This document shows, piece after piece, positions 35,520 to 47,218 of a stretch of DNA of 64,000 nt (positions are counted from its first letter, which is position 1; the number at the start of each line of letters is the position of its first letter). Position numbers and translations under genes: made by a program. Below the pieces are notes generated by a model, which saw nothing but the letters and a program-made list of their open reading frames with translations, was not told the DNA's origin and made no database searches. This stretch comes from Hyparrhenia diplandra (Eukaryota; Streptophyta; Magnoliopsida; Poales; Poaceae): positions 1-64,000 of the forward strand of contig JADLZK010010467.1 of assembly GCA_015847255.1 (NCBI GenBank), read 5' to 3'.

Positions 35520-35773
35520 GGCTGTGTTTAGTTGGTGGGAAAAGGTTCATTTCGAATCAAAAAGAATCAGAAGACGTTTCGTTTTTTTTGTGGTAAACAT
35601 TATCCTACATGGGAATCTGGGCCTCAAAAAGAATCGCCTGCGTCGTGGTACATCAAAACTATGTAATTAGTTTTTATTTACCTACATTTAGTGGTTGATA
35701 CATACGCCGGCATTTTGATGTGATGGGGTGAATAGTGAGTTTGGATTTTCAGTTCCGGCATCTAAACACAGCC
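35520..35773. mobile_element. PIF/Harbinger-like MITE with ACT target-site duplication
   Basis: The ends GGCTGTGTTTAG and CTAAACACAGCC are perfect inverted repeats, flanked by ACT at 35,517-35,519 and 35,774-35,776. Internal family phrases are 'agacgtttcgttt', 'catcaaaactatgtaatta' and 'tttgatgtgatggg'. A three-base target-site duplication is typical of PIF/Harbinger elements. Confidence 0.85.
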
Positions 35774-35776
35774 ACT

Positions 35777-36315
35777 ATCATGTTGCAGTTCTTTTAATTT
35801 GTTTTCAACTCTGACTTATGCAGTACCACCTCATGATGGAGCACTTGGCTTTGCAATCAAAGAAGACCGCACTACAGCACTGACAAGGGATTACAACTAC
35901 TCTGCTCTGTAGCAATATGGAGGGGTAAGCTATTCCTGGTGTCTAATCATCTACCGCGCTTCTTGCCTGTGATAGTTTCAACTTATAATTTCCTCCACAA
36001 ACCCCTGTCTAGGCTGCTTACAGTTTGACCCTAAATGTTTTGTATTTTCAGTGCTCTGCTTTCAGTATCTGCATGCAGTAGAATGTATCTGTAATTGCTC
36101 ATTAAGTGGGTGAGTTCATTTTTAGTAGGGTTATTGGTAATTGATTACATCGATTGATTGTGGACATTGGGGTGTTTGACCTCTGACGTACACCGATGCA
36201 ATATCACCTACCATGTTGACACTTGAAAGGAAATGCTCGGTCTATTCACTATGACACACAATTAATGCATTATGCTTTTGAAGGAGCAAGCTGGAATTGA
36301 TCTGATTACCTGTTG
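35777..36315. other. Spacer without a recognised gene
   Basis: An intron-like acceptor (TTATGCAG at about 35,822) and a donor-like GTAAGC (about 35,927) bracket a short segment with stops. It could be an exon of an untranslated region. Nothing firmer can be said. Confidence 0.25.
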
Positions 36316-36584
36316 GGCCTTGTTTAGATGGTAAATATTTGGAACCGGATGTCACATCGCATTAATTGTGAAGACGTTTTCGTTTGTTAGTGGTAAATAT
36401 CATCCTACCATAGAAAGAAACCAGGCTCAAAAGAATCGCCTCTAGAATGATACATCTAAACCGTGTAATTAGTTTTTTTTACCTACATTTAATACTCCAA
36501 ACATACGCCTTTTTGGTGTATTTAATGTGTTGTGATGGAGAAGGTGGGAAAAAGGTTAGAAACTTTAGCCATCTAAACAAGGCC
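36316..36584. mobile_element. PIF/Harbinger-like MITE, youngest copy
   Basis: Perfect 16-bp inverted ends (GGCCTTGTTTAGATGG / CCATCTAAACAAGGCC) are flanked by TTG at 36,313-36,315 and 36,585-36,587. Internal phrases match the other three copies (26.07, 27.45 and 35.52 kb). Confidence 0.92.
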
Positions 36585-36595
36585 TTGGTGTCCTG

Positions 36596-37314
36596 TAGGT
36601 TGCAATGAAAAGTGGGCCTGCTAAGATTAGAGTTTTCGATATAAGTCTGCATCTCTGCGATATGGCAACTCAACTTGATCGTGAAGAAGCTGAAAGTGCA
36701 TTCACACACATAAGTATCTGGAGTTCCAGTAGAATGCAATGCAAGCAACTTGCAAACTTTGTCTAGCAAATCTCTTTCCTAATTTTCTGCTACTCATTGC
36801 TCTTATCTAATTTTCTATCATATCTAAATAACTATCACAACCTGACCATATCTGTATGCCTTCTAGATTGCAATTGTGAAAAGAATCTGTGCTTTGAATG
36901 TGGTATTGTTCATAGGTGCGGTAACAAAATGCCTAATTTTGTTGATAGGGACAAGCGTATTTTCCTAGATAAATTCCCAACAGTGCACTCAAGCTGGCGT
37001 TGTCAGCCTCTGTGAGCATGTCCAAAGGAGGCAGCGACCAGTGCGGGTGTAGCGCAACAAGTGGGGTGTCTTGGCAAAAGATCAGGTGAACAACAAATCC
37101 ATAAAAGCCTTTTCCTGTTTCTAATTTTGTAGCCCTTGTGCTCATTGATCTGTATGTGTTTTAGGAATCAGGTATCAGTGGGTATGCGGCCAGCTATAGC
37201 TCTCACTCAATTGCGGAGGTGGGGATGGCCCAAGAGGTTGCCAATACAGAATTAGGAATTAGGAGTGTTAAGAAAACCGAAATTCAGGTGTATGTGGCAT
37301 GCCATAGACAGTAG
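36596..37314 (+). CDS. Possible exons of an unrecognised gene
   Basis: Three segments look exon-like. One at about 36,596-36,765 is open as AMKSGPAKIRVFDISLHL followed by ATQLDREEAESAFTHIS. One at about 36,868-37,015 reads NCEKNLCFECGIVHRCGN, with four cysteines and a histidine that might form a zinc site. One at 37,165-37,314 follows a TTTTAG acceptor and reads ESGISGYAASYSSHSIAEVG, later KKTEIQVYVACHRQ and a TAG. Frames between segments are not shown to join. No family was recognised. The last segment's end (CAG GTG TAT ... TAG) is part of the repeat duplicated at 39,939. Confidence 0.25.
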
Positions 37315-37841
37315 CACTTATTTTAGATGCTATGTGCTGCGTTACAAGTAATTATAGCACGCATGTAATTGACATGTTCAGTGAGTCCTTTCTGCCAATT
37401 TGAGAAAAATTGAAGTTGAGCTGAGTGCTTTCAGTTTTAACAAGTTCTCATCTTATTCCTCGCGGTGGAGATGTCAAGTCCCTCCCGGCTCGCTGCCGGA
37501 CTCAGACCCCGCGACTCAATCTCCACCGCAGAAGAAGGCCGAACCTCGTCCCTCCCTAGGACCCGTGGCGTGGCTGCACCGGGCGTGGCGTCAGCAGGAA
37601 AAACTCCCCAGGGGAGATGGATCAGAGAGCCTTCACCGCGCCGCGCGCCATGGATGGAGCCACCGCGCGCCTCCAGAGCAAGGACCGAGAGCATATTATG
37701 AACGGTCCCAACAACCTCCCGGCGGCGGGAAGATGGTGGAGGCGGCGACGTTTGGCGGCGTCGGGGCGGTTGAGGGGTGCCGGCGAGTCCAGTGCGAGGG
37801 ATGTGGCGACGGCGGCGCGACGCGACGCGAGGTGATAGTTC
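37283..37841. repeat. 559-bp direct repeat, left copy
   Basis: Nearly identical to 39,939-40,497, differing by two one-base insertions, one short deletion and a few substitutions. The two copies flank the LINE-like element at 37,997-39,938. The repeat runs from 'ttcaggtgtatgtggcatgc' to 'gaggtgatagttc' and is GC-rich in its second half. Confidence 0.95.
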
Positions 37842-37996
37842 GCCGGCGCACGTACGCGCTCACCGACAGCGCGGCGACGGTACGACGCCAGGCCCTGCTC
37901 GCATAACGACGGGTACCAAACGGCAGAAAACATGCGGAGCATGAACTTTAAATAAAGAAGAAACTTGTCAGAATCAAGAAGGATTAATCATTTGGT

Positions 37997-39938
37997 TTTT
38001 TTTCGACCGGGCCATTCACCCGTTTTTTCATTAAGAGGAGGAAAACCAAATCCAAATACAAATACAAATAGAGTTCATGATGCCGGCGGACATCAAAACA
38101 AGCGAAAAGAGAACAAATAACCTATCTACTGGAAATAAACTTGGCGATTACATAATGAACAAAAACTCGCGACTAGACCGGAGTTCAATCCACATCCACT
38201 CGCCCCGAGGCGCCGCTTCTTGCTTAGAAGGAAGATCTCCATGCCCTCCTTGTTCACCTCGGCAAGAGGCCCCGTGAAGCAGGCCCGCAACTCATCAAAG
38301 GAGACCGCATCCTCATGCTCGGCCTCGACCTCGATCCCCATCTTCTTGAGCAAAACTCTCCTTGCACGGTCCTCGGCTTTGTGGAGACTAGACCCACTTC
38401 TTTGCGTGGCCGGGCGCCGCGTTTCTATTGATTGACACGGAGGCTCCGGGCGCGTGCGTTTTCCTCAAGACGGTGTGGAGAGTATGGATGGCTCCGCCGG
38501 CCTCTTGAAGGCGCTTATGAACTCGTCAACCGACGGCACGAGCAGCACCGAGCTCGAGGGGTGTGCGATGCACCCATCAACGTCGCCACTAGCGCCGGGT
38601 GCCACCGGTCGTCGCACAGGGAGGTCATCCCCGACCTCGCCGTGCCGGCCTTGACACCGCGGCTCCCGAGTCCGGGCGGGCGGGCCGGGGAGTCTTGCTG
38701 GTGTGGCATCCGCACGACGGAGACTAGTGGGACGGTGAGCTCGGCCTCAACCAAGTCGGCCCACCGGCCGCCCACCGCCGCTGGAGCGGTGGGCGATGGA
38801 GGCGTAGAAGGAACTGCCGCGACCTCATCGGGCCCCCCGGGGAGAGGCGGGCGCGGTGAGGATGGTCTGCAGCTCATCTAGCATGGGATCCACCCGAAGA
38901 GGGGGGACACCGCCTCGCCCAAGACCGCGCGTAGCTGGGCGGCGGTGAAAGCCACCGGGGAGGGCCCATCCGGCGCATCACCCCGCCGATGGTGCCTGGT
39001 GCCGGCGTAGGGCTCCCCCGAGGTGGCGACGTGGGCGACGCAGATGGGGCGGAGCACCGTTGCCGTCGATCCGCGCGCGGCCCGTGCCTCCGGGCCCAAC
39101 GTGGCGGCGGCAGCGCCCGTGCCCTCGCGGCAGCGTGAGCGGAAGCCTTGGCGGGGAAGGTCAGAGCGCATGTACATGCTTGTCGGAGAGGATTGAAGCG
39201 GCGCCGACTAGGTCGGTGGAACGGGCCTCGGGCGGTGAGCGGCGGTGGGCGCATGCCGGCGGGGGGAGGACCTCGCCGGTACCGTGGCGGTGATGCGGAA
39301 GGGAGGCACGACGGTGGGGCCCCGCGCCGGTGGGCGGGAGCGCGTCGTGCCACGTTGCGACCGTGTTGTGCTTGCGTGCCAAAGGCGCGATGGACGGGAC
39401 GGTTGGCCGAGCGAGGGCGGCCCGCTGACGCATCCGTGCCATGTTGTTTCGTTGTCGGCAAGCGGGACGCCTCAGATGGGAGCCACGGTCGACTGCGTCG
39501 GCCACGGGAGGTCGATTTCTTCTTGCCGCGGCGAGACGGCCGCTCGCGTTTCTTCTTCATGGTGGAGATAGCGGTGCCTCCGCCGGGAATGCCAATGCCG
39601 CACCGAAACCACACCGGGTGGCCTCAACGGATCGGGAGAAGCATCGGTAGCGGCGACCGTCCGGGCGTGGTGGACGGCGGGACGGGAAGGGGAGGACCGG
39701 TGCCCCGTGGCCATCTGGCGGTGAAGGATGCGGAAGCCGGCGGCGGTGGTTGGCAACTCGAACTCGTCGTCGGAGCAGTCGGACATGGGGACATCGACCC
39801 GCTCCCTCCTTGGTCCCGCCAACGGAGGAGGGAAGAAGGGGCGAAGGTCGACGGAGAGGCACTTGCCGGTGGAGGCCGTGGCTGAGGAAGGAGCGTCGAA
39901 GTCTCCATCCACCCACTCGCCCTCTTCGACTCGCCCTC
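37997..39938 (-). mobile_element. LINE-like retroelement with an ORF1/gag-like frame
   Basis: On the minus strand the element ends with the same 3' sequence and poly(A) as the 26.78-kb insertion, which fixes its orientation and 3' end. Upstream it has long GC-rich frames: MDGDFDAPSSATASTGKCLS, an acidic SDCSDDEFELP stretch, later GPSPVAFTAAQLRAVLGEAV, and near the 3' end KKMGIEVEAEHEDAVSFDEL and ACFTGPLAEVNKEGMEIF. The acidic stretch and the 'F..PL....' ending resemble the uncharacterised ORFs of short retroelements common in grasses; this assignment is from memory of the type. There is no reverse transcriptase, so it would depend on other LINEs. Several frame breaks are present. Confidence 0.65.
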
Positions 39939-40497
39939 TTCAGGTGTATGTGGCATGCCATAGACAGTAGCACTTATTTTAGATGCTATGTGCTGCGTTA
40001 CAAGTAATTATAGCACGCATGTAATTGACATGTTCAGTGAGTCCTTTCTGCCAATTTGAGAAAAATTGAAGTTGAGCTGAGTGCTTTCAGTTTTAACAAG
40101 TTCTCATCTTATTCCTCGCGGTGGAGATGTCAAGTCCCCTCCCGGCTCGCTGCCGGACTCAGACCCCGCGACTCAATCTCCACCGCAGAAGAAGGCCGAA
40201 CCTCGTCCCTCCCTAGGACCCGTGGCGTGGCTGCACCGGGCGTGGCGTCAGCAGGAAAAACTCCCCAGGGGGAGATGGATCAGAGAGCCTTCACCGCGCC
40301 GCGCGCCATGGATGGAGCCACCGCGCGCCTCCAGAGCAAGGACCGAGAGCATATTATGAACGGTCCCAACAACCTCCCGGCGGCGGGAAGATGGTGGAGG
40401 CGGCGACGTTTGGTGGCGTCGGGGCGGTTGGGGTGCCGGCGAGTCCAGTGCGAGGGATGTGGCGACGGCGGCGCGACGCGACGCGAGGTGATAGTTC
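39939..40497. repeat. 559-bp direct repeat, right copy
   Basis: This is the second copy of 37,283-37,841, directly joined to the 5' end of the LINE-like element. After it the word 'tcatttggt' (40,496-40,504) matches the same word at 37,988-37,996 beside the element's poly(A) end. Confidence 0.95.
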
Positions 40498-40504
40498 ATT
40501 TGGT

Positions 40505-41447
40505 GCCAAATATATATACTATCAAGACGAAAAACATGCTAGATCAAATGCAAACGCCATCATATGTCTATATTCAGCCGCACACAAATCTGATTCTAAC
40601 TTCCACACGTACGTCTTGGCCACGAGTCAACAGGGTTACAGGAACAAAGGCGAGGCGCGCTGGATATCCTTCGTAGCCGCCAGCAAAGCATGCGAGCGGC
40701 AGAGCAAGTCACGGACTCACGGTCGGTCGCACCACACCTCAATGAATCGAATCCACCATGCGGTCGTCCGAGCCACGAGCACCACCACCTGCTAGATATG
40801 GAGAACAGGGTTGCACGCACACATGCCACAATCACCGGCCGGCAGCAACAGGGTAAACAAATCGTGACAGGAAGCAGCTCAGCTTGGGGGTGACTTCAGC
40901 ATGGGTTGGGATGCCTTCGGGCACCACCGGTGGCAGGCCGAGCGTCGACCCTGCCGTCAGCTCCACTCGGCGACGTCCCTTGTCTTCCCGCGCGTGGTGG
41001 TGTCCTCCTGCAGAAATCCAAGCAGCCGGCACTTGGCATCCCGACGGTAGCCGTGACGCAGCTTTCCCCAGCCAGGTTCGCCGGCATTTTCCTTGGGTTG
41101 GTGGATTTGTGCTAGCCTGATCGATCCTCGTAGCCCGCGCTCATCTGCTTGCGTCCGCCCAGCTCATCCTCGTCCTGCTGGTCGCTGGGCGCTCGGACCC
41201 GTCCTCACCGTGGGCGCGTCGCCGGCCGGCACCGTAGGCGTATGCGGTATGCTGGGGCAGCGGCGTGCGTAGACGTGCCTCCATCCGGGAGATTTCCTGA
41301 CCTGTATTGCATGTCATTCTGTCTTTTTGTTTCTCTGTTTCCATCGATCCACACTTCGGGCCACAAATTGCCAGTGTCGTCGGCAGCTTGTCCAGGCCGG
41401 CTCGGCTTGAAAAAGGACATGGATCACAAGGACGGCTGCGGCCTGCT
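40505..41447. other. GC-rich stretch without a recognised gene
   Basis: Open frames exist on both strands at 40,596-41,120, for example minus-strand RRRVELTAGSTLGLPPVVPE, but no family was recognised. They could be a captured gene fragment. Confidence 0.3.
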
Positions 41448-41540
41448 GGAGGCAAATTCTGTAAGACCCGGACCTTCCTAGATCCTAAAGGACCCTGCTC
41501 CCTACACGCCACGCGCCTTTCAACAATCTCAAAGCATATG
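41448..41540 (+). repeat. Terminal-repeat-like sequence, copy 1
   Basis: It begins GGAGGCAAATTCTGTAAG and ends near CAATCTCAAAGCATATGC. It is related to the reverse complements of 45,767-45,863 and 47,219-47,310. Length (over 90 bp), conservation and opposite orientations resemble Mutator-like (MULE) terminal inverted repeats. No 9-bp target-site duplication was found. Confidence 0.55.
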
Positions 41541-43622
41541 CACTCGTATTTCCCAATTGACGACACGTTAGTTGGACGTTAACGCTTTATCCTTCTACTA
41601 TCGGAAAGCTACCACGGAGGCACGGACAGCGTCGGCGTGAGGCGGCTCTGCTGCCTGACCTCTGCCTGGAAGCCATGGAGCTCGGCTGGCTCGCAGATTG
41701 CCCTGCTTGCCGCGCTGCCCCTTCGCCCGTTGTGCCTCGTTGATGGCGGCGACCTTCGTGTCGGGCTGCTCTCGACCTCGCAGATCGCCAATCGACCACC
41801 GTCACGCCCCTGTGGCGGCGCGTCGGCAAGAAGGCGGCGGCGCGGGTAGGCGCAACCCCTATCTCTCCCTCATCCAGCTCTGCCTCCACATCCGCATCGA
41901 CCTGCCAAATCCGCCAACATACGAAGCGATCTCTACTCTGTTTTGCTTTGGAATATGAATAACCGTTAGACTGAATCTGAAGCCTCTTATTTGTCTGATG
42001 AATGACTGAATCTGAAGCCTGCTCCTCTACTCTGTTATCTTATTTGACTGAATCATTTCATCCTTTGTTGGTTACATGTACGTACCTGTGATTGGTTGAA
42101 CTCTAAATGTATAGCTGATAAGGATGACTGATGGACTGAATCTGAATGTATAGCTTAGCTAATTAAAGTTTTATTTTTGAAGAAATTGGCTAAGTTACAA
42201 TTAGGTGTCACTTGTTAGTTGCTTACTGGACTAGTGAATGTAGAATGTCGAGATCATCGTTGACGATCCTGGCCACTAGGTAACTACCACATCCAGCTAC
42301 TGCCAACACTTGCCCACACGGCAGTATTAGTAGTAGTTTTTGATCCTTAGCACTGATGGATGTATGACGTATCTAGTTGTTGCTCTTCCCCATACAGCAT
42401 GCAGGTGAAACAATACTGCCTCAAGGGGAAAAGAAGCAATGACAGGAGCGAACCTTCTGAAGGATAAACCTGTTTATGTGGTTCATCTCAACAACTCATC
42501 CAGTCCCAATGTTCAGCTTCCTAAGCAGCCCTTGTACATGTCATTTGGTTGTTATTTTGGGCTTTACATTTCAATTTTTAGTGACTTCATTAATTTACAG
42601 GTTCACTATGCATTGCACAATCACTTAAGTGTGCAATTTTACAAATATTACTCACATTTATATTTCCTAATCACACAGTTTACGCTCCTATATAGCTATC
42701 CAAGTGTGCTAGCTTTCAGAAGTTGTTCCCACCTAGTAGTGAAAATAAAACTCAAATTTGAGGCATTGCCACTAAACCTGATTTTCAATCCAGGGCATTC
42801 TTTATTTTTAGTTGACAGTTGCTACATGGGAAAACTTATGTGCAGTAAATTTGTGAATGATTTTTCTTCATCTTCAAAACTTGCAGGCAGGAAACAGACA
42901 TGGACGAGGCTGATGATAACGAGGAATGAAGCAGAAGGTCTGGGGAGCGATCCAGAGTCTCCAGACTAATGGATGTAGTAGATGGATGCCTCGATGATAT
43001 GTTTGATCTCCAATTATGTTTGAATTTTAACCAAGACTGCGGCACACCTGTTCGACATCTTCGACGGGGTTTTCAACTTGCAGCAAAGGGTACCTGTAGC
43101 AAGAGAGAAACTGAGAGTACCAAGTTAAAGGCAGATTGTCGTTTTGTTCTGAAATTGCTTTGTAAGAATTGCCGTACAAATGGCACAAGATGTATGCACA
43201 TTGTACATTTTTATCTGGAATACATATGACGTCTTGGCAGAGTTGAATCTTGTATAAAAGGTTGTTTTTGCTGAAAATGAACCACCGAAACAACCAAAAC
43301 TGAATCTTACAGGTGGTCTTCGAAACCCCGAATCTTTGGCATAAAGTACCAAAATTCATCCCAAAATAAATCATACTTAATAAGTCAGTGCTGCAAGGTG
43401 ACATCTTGATGGGGTGATGATAGAGATGATTTTGCAAGAAAATAACCAAGCAGCCAATCAACCAAGCAGCCAATCAGCCAATACAGTTCTCTGATAAAAG
43501 GAATGGTCCTCTCAGCCAATCAGCCAATGCCGACAAAATCTGGTAAACCAACCAGGGCACTGCAGAGCAACTAACCATTTATATGACTCTCAGCTCATAT
43601 TATTTTACTATTTTAGAGCCAT
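41541..43622. other. Unrecognised gene fragment region
   Basis: A GC-rich part (41,600-41,850) is followed by AT-rich intron-like DNA. A segment at 42,439-42,540 is open as LLKDKPVYVVHLNNSSSPN and is followed by intron-like DNA ending TTGCAG at 42,889, then a short open segment (ETDMDEADDNEE and a stop). This could be the last exons of a gene or a captured fragment. At 43,455-43,530 'cagccaatca' is repeated five times. Confidence 0.25.
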
Positions 43623-44240
43623 CATTTTTTTTTCGACAACAAACGCAATTTTATTTCAACAGCATATAGCTGGTAGGACCATTACAGAGTCACTTGAACA
43701 ATTACAATTTCTGGGAGGGGTCCATCCCACACTTGGAATTGGACCGGGTCCGAGCACAAACTTAAAACAGCAAGTTCATGTGCAGCTGCATTGGCACTAC
43801 GAGAAACAAGTGATAGACTCTAGGGAAACAAAGCGATCATACAAGAGATCATGGATATCATCTACTTAGCATCCCACACGGAGCATTATCTAAATCTCTA
43901 AATCATTAGTGGTCAACGTTACTTTCAGAAAAGTGGAATCCAGCTCAATGATAATCCGAGAGACACCATAAGCTTCAGCCATTTCATGCACCGTCTGAAC
44001 ATCTTGCACGTACCCCGCATTGCCAGCACTTGCAAGGACCAAGGCACCCATGTGGTCTCTTTTTATAAAACCCCACGATCCGATCTTTGTCGCTGATACA
44101 AATACACCATTAGAATTGATCTTTAAGCTTGCCCTGAAGTGGTGGTCTCCATCATGCTCTTGCCATTTCTGAGTTGCTCCTCCTATTTCTTTTTCTCTGC
44201 TCAGCCTCCCATCACTATGACACACATCTGAAAACAAAAG
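43623..44240 (-). mobile_element. LINE 3' fragment with RNase H-like domain
   Basis: The minus strand from 44,237 reads ATQKWQEHDGDHHFRASLKI, then NSNGVFVSATKIGSWGFIKR, DHMGALVLASAGNAG, and later EMAEAYGVSRIIIELDSTFL. This is the RNase H-like (RVT_3 type) domain of plant LINEs, with the Asp-centred start of the fold changed to NSNG (usually NVDGA or NSDGA). The 3' end is a poly-T on the plus strand at 43,627. It is 5'-truncated. Confidence 0.75.
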
Positions 44241-45766
44241 GATGAAGATAGGAAATTAATCAATGCCTTTTTGCTTGCCACATTTTTAAATTAACACATA
44301 AAAACATGACTGAATTATCACCTTTTCGTGCTGCCAGTACCCGATCTTTGGTGCAAATAAATGACTCTGCCATCTCCATATCAAGTGGAGTATGGATTTA
44401 AAAAATTAACACAAGAGCAACTTTCACTTTAAAATCACAGGGTAAATTTCAATTTTTTTTTTAAAAAACAGGGCTATGTTGTGTCGAAGCAGCCTGTGAC
44501 AGCCAAAGCGCCATGGGAAAAAATACTAAGAATAGCACACGGAAGAATTCCACCAAATCACAGGGCTATGTTGCGTCAAAGCAGCTGCGACAGCCAAAGC
44601 GCCATGGAAAAAAAAATAAAAGCACTGAATTCTATTTCAGCAAGATCATGAAAATGTCCATGAATATCATCGGATATAGTAACAGGGCTCTTAACAGGCT
44701 GCAACAATGATGACAACCAATCGTCCAAAAGTCAAATAACATGCCCAAATCAGGGATCCATGCATCTGTGAATCCAGCGTATAAAAACAGCATAGATTAT
44801 CAAAGCATCGATCTTATCTTCTGGTCTTTAAATGTTAGTTAAGCTATGTTGTTCAGAAGGTTCAGAAGGTGTTCCTTCCCCACCACCGTGACATTTTTTA
44901 CAAATTTTAAAAACTTAAAAGGGTGGGTTCAGGAATCTTTCATCAGAGCTTGACGATGATATGTGGGAATGACATAGATTGTGAACTAGAAACTTAAACC
45001 ATTTGTTATTCTTAACTGGGTTGGTATAAGATATATATGAAGAAAAGTTAAGCTGTCCCTAACAAGATAATACATCAAAACAGCAAACCTGAACATTGCT
45101 TTTCCTCCATCAGAATCTCCTTTTCTTTCTCACACAGAGGTATGCCCTGTACCATAAATCAATTGTGGATATTAATTCTACAGATGATCCATTAACCCAT
45201 TTTGGACAGCATTGATCGATCATCTACGGCTTATCAGACATCCTGGTCATATCAGACAATTACAGGTTATGTCAGACAATTATCAGACATCCCGGTCATA
45301 TCGATCTCATCTACGGCTTATCAGACAATTACAGGTTTCATCAGTGTCAAAGGTTCTCATAGTCACCGCTTTAGAAGCCATTGTTTTTGTTGAACAAGCC
45401 ACATCATTAAAAGTCCATTGTCTAACAGTTGGTTGGCCGAGTCCAACCTCGATGTGTTGGTCATGCCGTAGTCTGTGCTGGTGTGACAATGTTGGGCCCA
45501 AACGTCGAAGACTTGAAGTGCATGGCCGGTGAACTACAGCTCGAGCATAAGGTTACCTTCGTAGAGAAGCCATGGTGCTCCGCCACGCGCAGGCGTGGTC
45601 CGCGGCGGGGCGAGCGTGTCCTCGACGGCTCAGGCGGCGACGAGCAAGTCCGCGACGGCCCTGGCCGGCGGAGACGAGCACAGCAAGGCGCGAGCAACTC
45701 GGGAGGCGCCTCATCCCCGCAGTCCCCAAGCAGGTCATGTTCATCGTCAAGGCAGAAGGCAGACTA
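44241..45766. other. Gene-free region with local duplications
   Basis: No known gene was found. The word 'cagggctatgttg' followed by 'gacagccaaagcgccatgg' occurs at 44,470-44,515 and 44,562-44,607. At 45,222-45,335 'cttatcagac', 'cagacaattacaggtt' and 'catcccggtcatat' are repeated in mixed order. From 45,540 to 45,730 the DNA is GC-rich and open in several frames. Confidence 0.4.
44465..44612. repeat. Tandem duplication with about 95-bp spacing
   Basis: Two copies of a segment of about 45-50 bp containing GGGCTATGTTG and CAGCCAAAGCGCCATGG lie 92-95 bp apart, separated by related A-rich DNA. Confidence 0.7.
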
Positions 45767-45863
45767 CATATATGCTTTGAGATTCCAACAGACGACACAT
45801 GTCATTTTAAGAGCAGGGTCTTTCTGGATGAAGAAAGGACCGGGTCTTACAGAATTTGCCTCC
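45767..45863 (-). repeat. Terminal-repeat-like sequence, copy 2
   Basis: The reverse complement begins GGAGGCAAATTCTGTAAG and shares the CTCAAAGCATAT end with the copy at 41,448, in the opposite orientation. Together they could be the ends of a 4.4-kb element. Confidence 0.55.
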
Positions 45864-47218
45864 CGGTTGCGGTTCATCCCACCACGATGTCTGACCGGCC
45901 CATTGCCGGTGCCATACCTGCTGGTGTGTTTGTCATGCACGTCGGTCGTGTGGGACTGTGGGATGTGTGCTTGCAGCCTCGTCGTAGGTACCGAAGCTCT
46001 AGTGCCTTTTCCTCCATGATGGCGCCGGGCACCGCTGGTGGTCCGGTCGACGAAGCCGAGTGGCAGTACGCGGCCGGTGGCGGCGGCTGGGAGAGAGCTG
46101 GTGGCGGTGCAGCAGGAGCCGCAGACGCAGCCGCAGCCGAGCGGCGCGGCGGAATCGTGGTCTGCCGCCGTGGCGGCGGCAGTTGCGGTGTGAGTCGCGT
46201 CGTGGTCGTGTAGTAGGAGTCCTTTGCCAAGATTGGTTGCCACCACGTCCATTGGCTAGCCTCCGCAAGGTGAGGCTTCCTCCTCAAAGCTTTCTGAATT
46301 TCTGCATTGTTCCATCTAGCTTGCGAACTATTATCCTGATGAATTTCTTCGTGGAATCAAATAGAGCATGTTCATCTGAACTGAGCTACCTTTTACCTGT
46401 CTATTACGATGAACTCAACGAATTATACCTTCTACAAATTATACCTTTTATCTGTCTATTATGTTCCACGTGAAGCAATTGTATGAGCTATTCTGAAATG
46501 AATCCTGTAAACGCACCAGTAGATGATTTACCCAAATAAACATAGTTAGGGTGACTCCAGTGATCACTTTAACCTGCAGGGTGATTCAACTGTAAATGGC
46601 CGATAGGCCCAGCACTGCTACGGACTGACTTTTTCTATGAAAGGGGCGTTTGTACTGAAGTTTGATGCACTGGCTCTCTCAATAATAAAAAAAAAAGTCT
46701 AATAAACAAATAAATACAAGTATCTGATTGAGACCTGATCTCAGACCATTAGTTTGTGCAACTAAAATGCTAGTAGTTCTAGGAACATTTCAGATCGATT
46801 CTTTTGGACTTGCATTTCGAAACTACATGGTTTCAATTGGATCTTTTGCCTTTGAACTCTATACTTGGAGCAACACACTCCCTTCTCTATGTCCTGTTTA
46901 TATAAATATGAGGTACGAAATATTGAAATTGGTCTTTTAGTTTTATTTTGTAGGAACGAGGAGCGTATCCGAAACAGAATCTGAATTGATAAAACATCTT
47001 TTCTTTATGATCAAGTGATATTTTTCTGTTACCATCATGACAATGGTTATTTGGACATCATATATTGCCTTCTTCTGGCTCCATTTTATTTACACCGCTA
47101 TATGTTTCACCTGATAAACAATGCTCTATATGTCTGTCCGTGATGGCTTCCGACGGAAGAATAAGGCTAACGTGGAACTAATGTGCCGTCAAATAAGTTG
47201 GAAGAAGCAAGAAGGATA
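45864..47218. other. No recognisable gene
   Basis: A GC-rich, multi-frame-open part (45,870-46,250), rich in GGCGG words, is followed by AT-rich DNA. The composition is that of a 5' exon plus intron, but no protein could be recognised. Confidence 0.3.

Noticed and set aside
36868..37015. Cys-rich NCEKNLCFECGIVHRCGN as a zinc-finger domain
   Set aside because: The spacing fits no standard finger and the frame ends soon after without a splice donor; kept only as a low-confidence exon.
43027..43473. A 148-codon minus-strand frame as a membrane protein
   Set aside because: Its Cys/Leu/Tyr-rich composition is typical of chance frames in AT-rich DNA; it has no conserved motif and overlaps a probable 3' untranslated region.
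45572..46213. A 213-codon plus-strand frame as a gene
   Set aside because: Several frames on both strands are open over the same GC-rich DNA, the codons give low-complexity Arg/Gly/Ala runs, and one end overlaps the terminal-repeat-like sequence.
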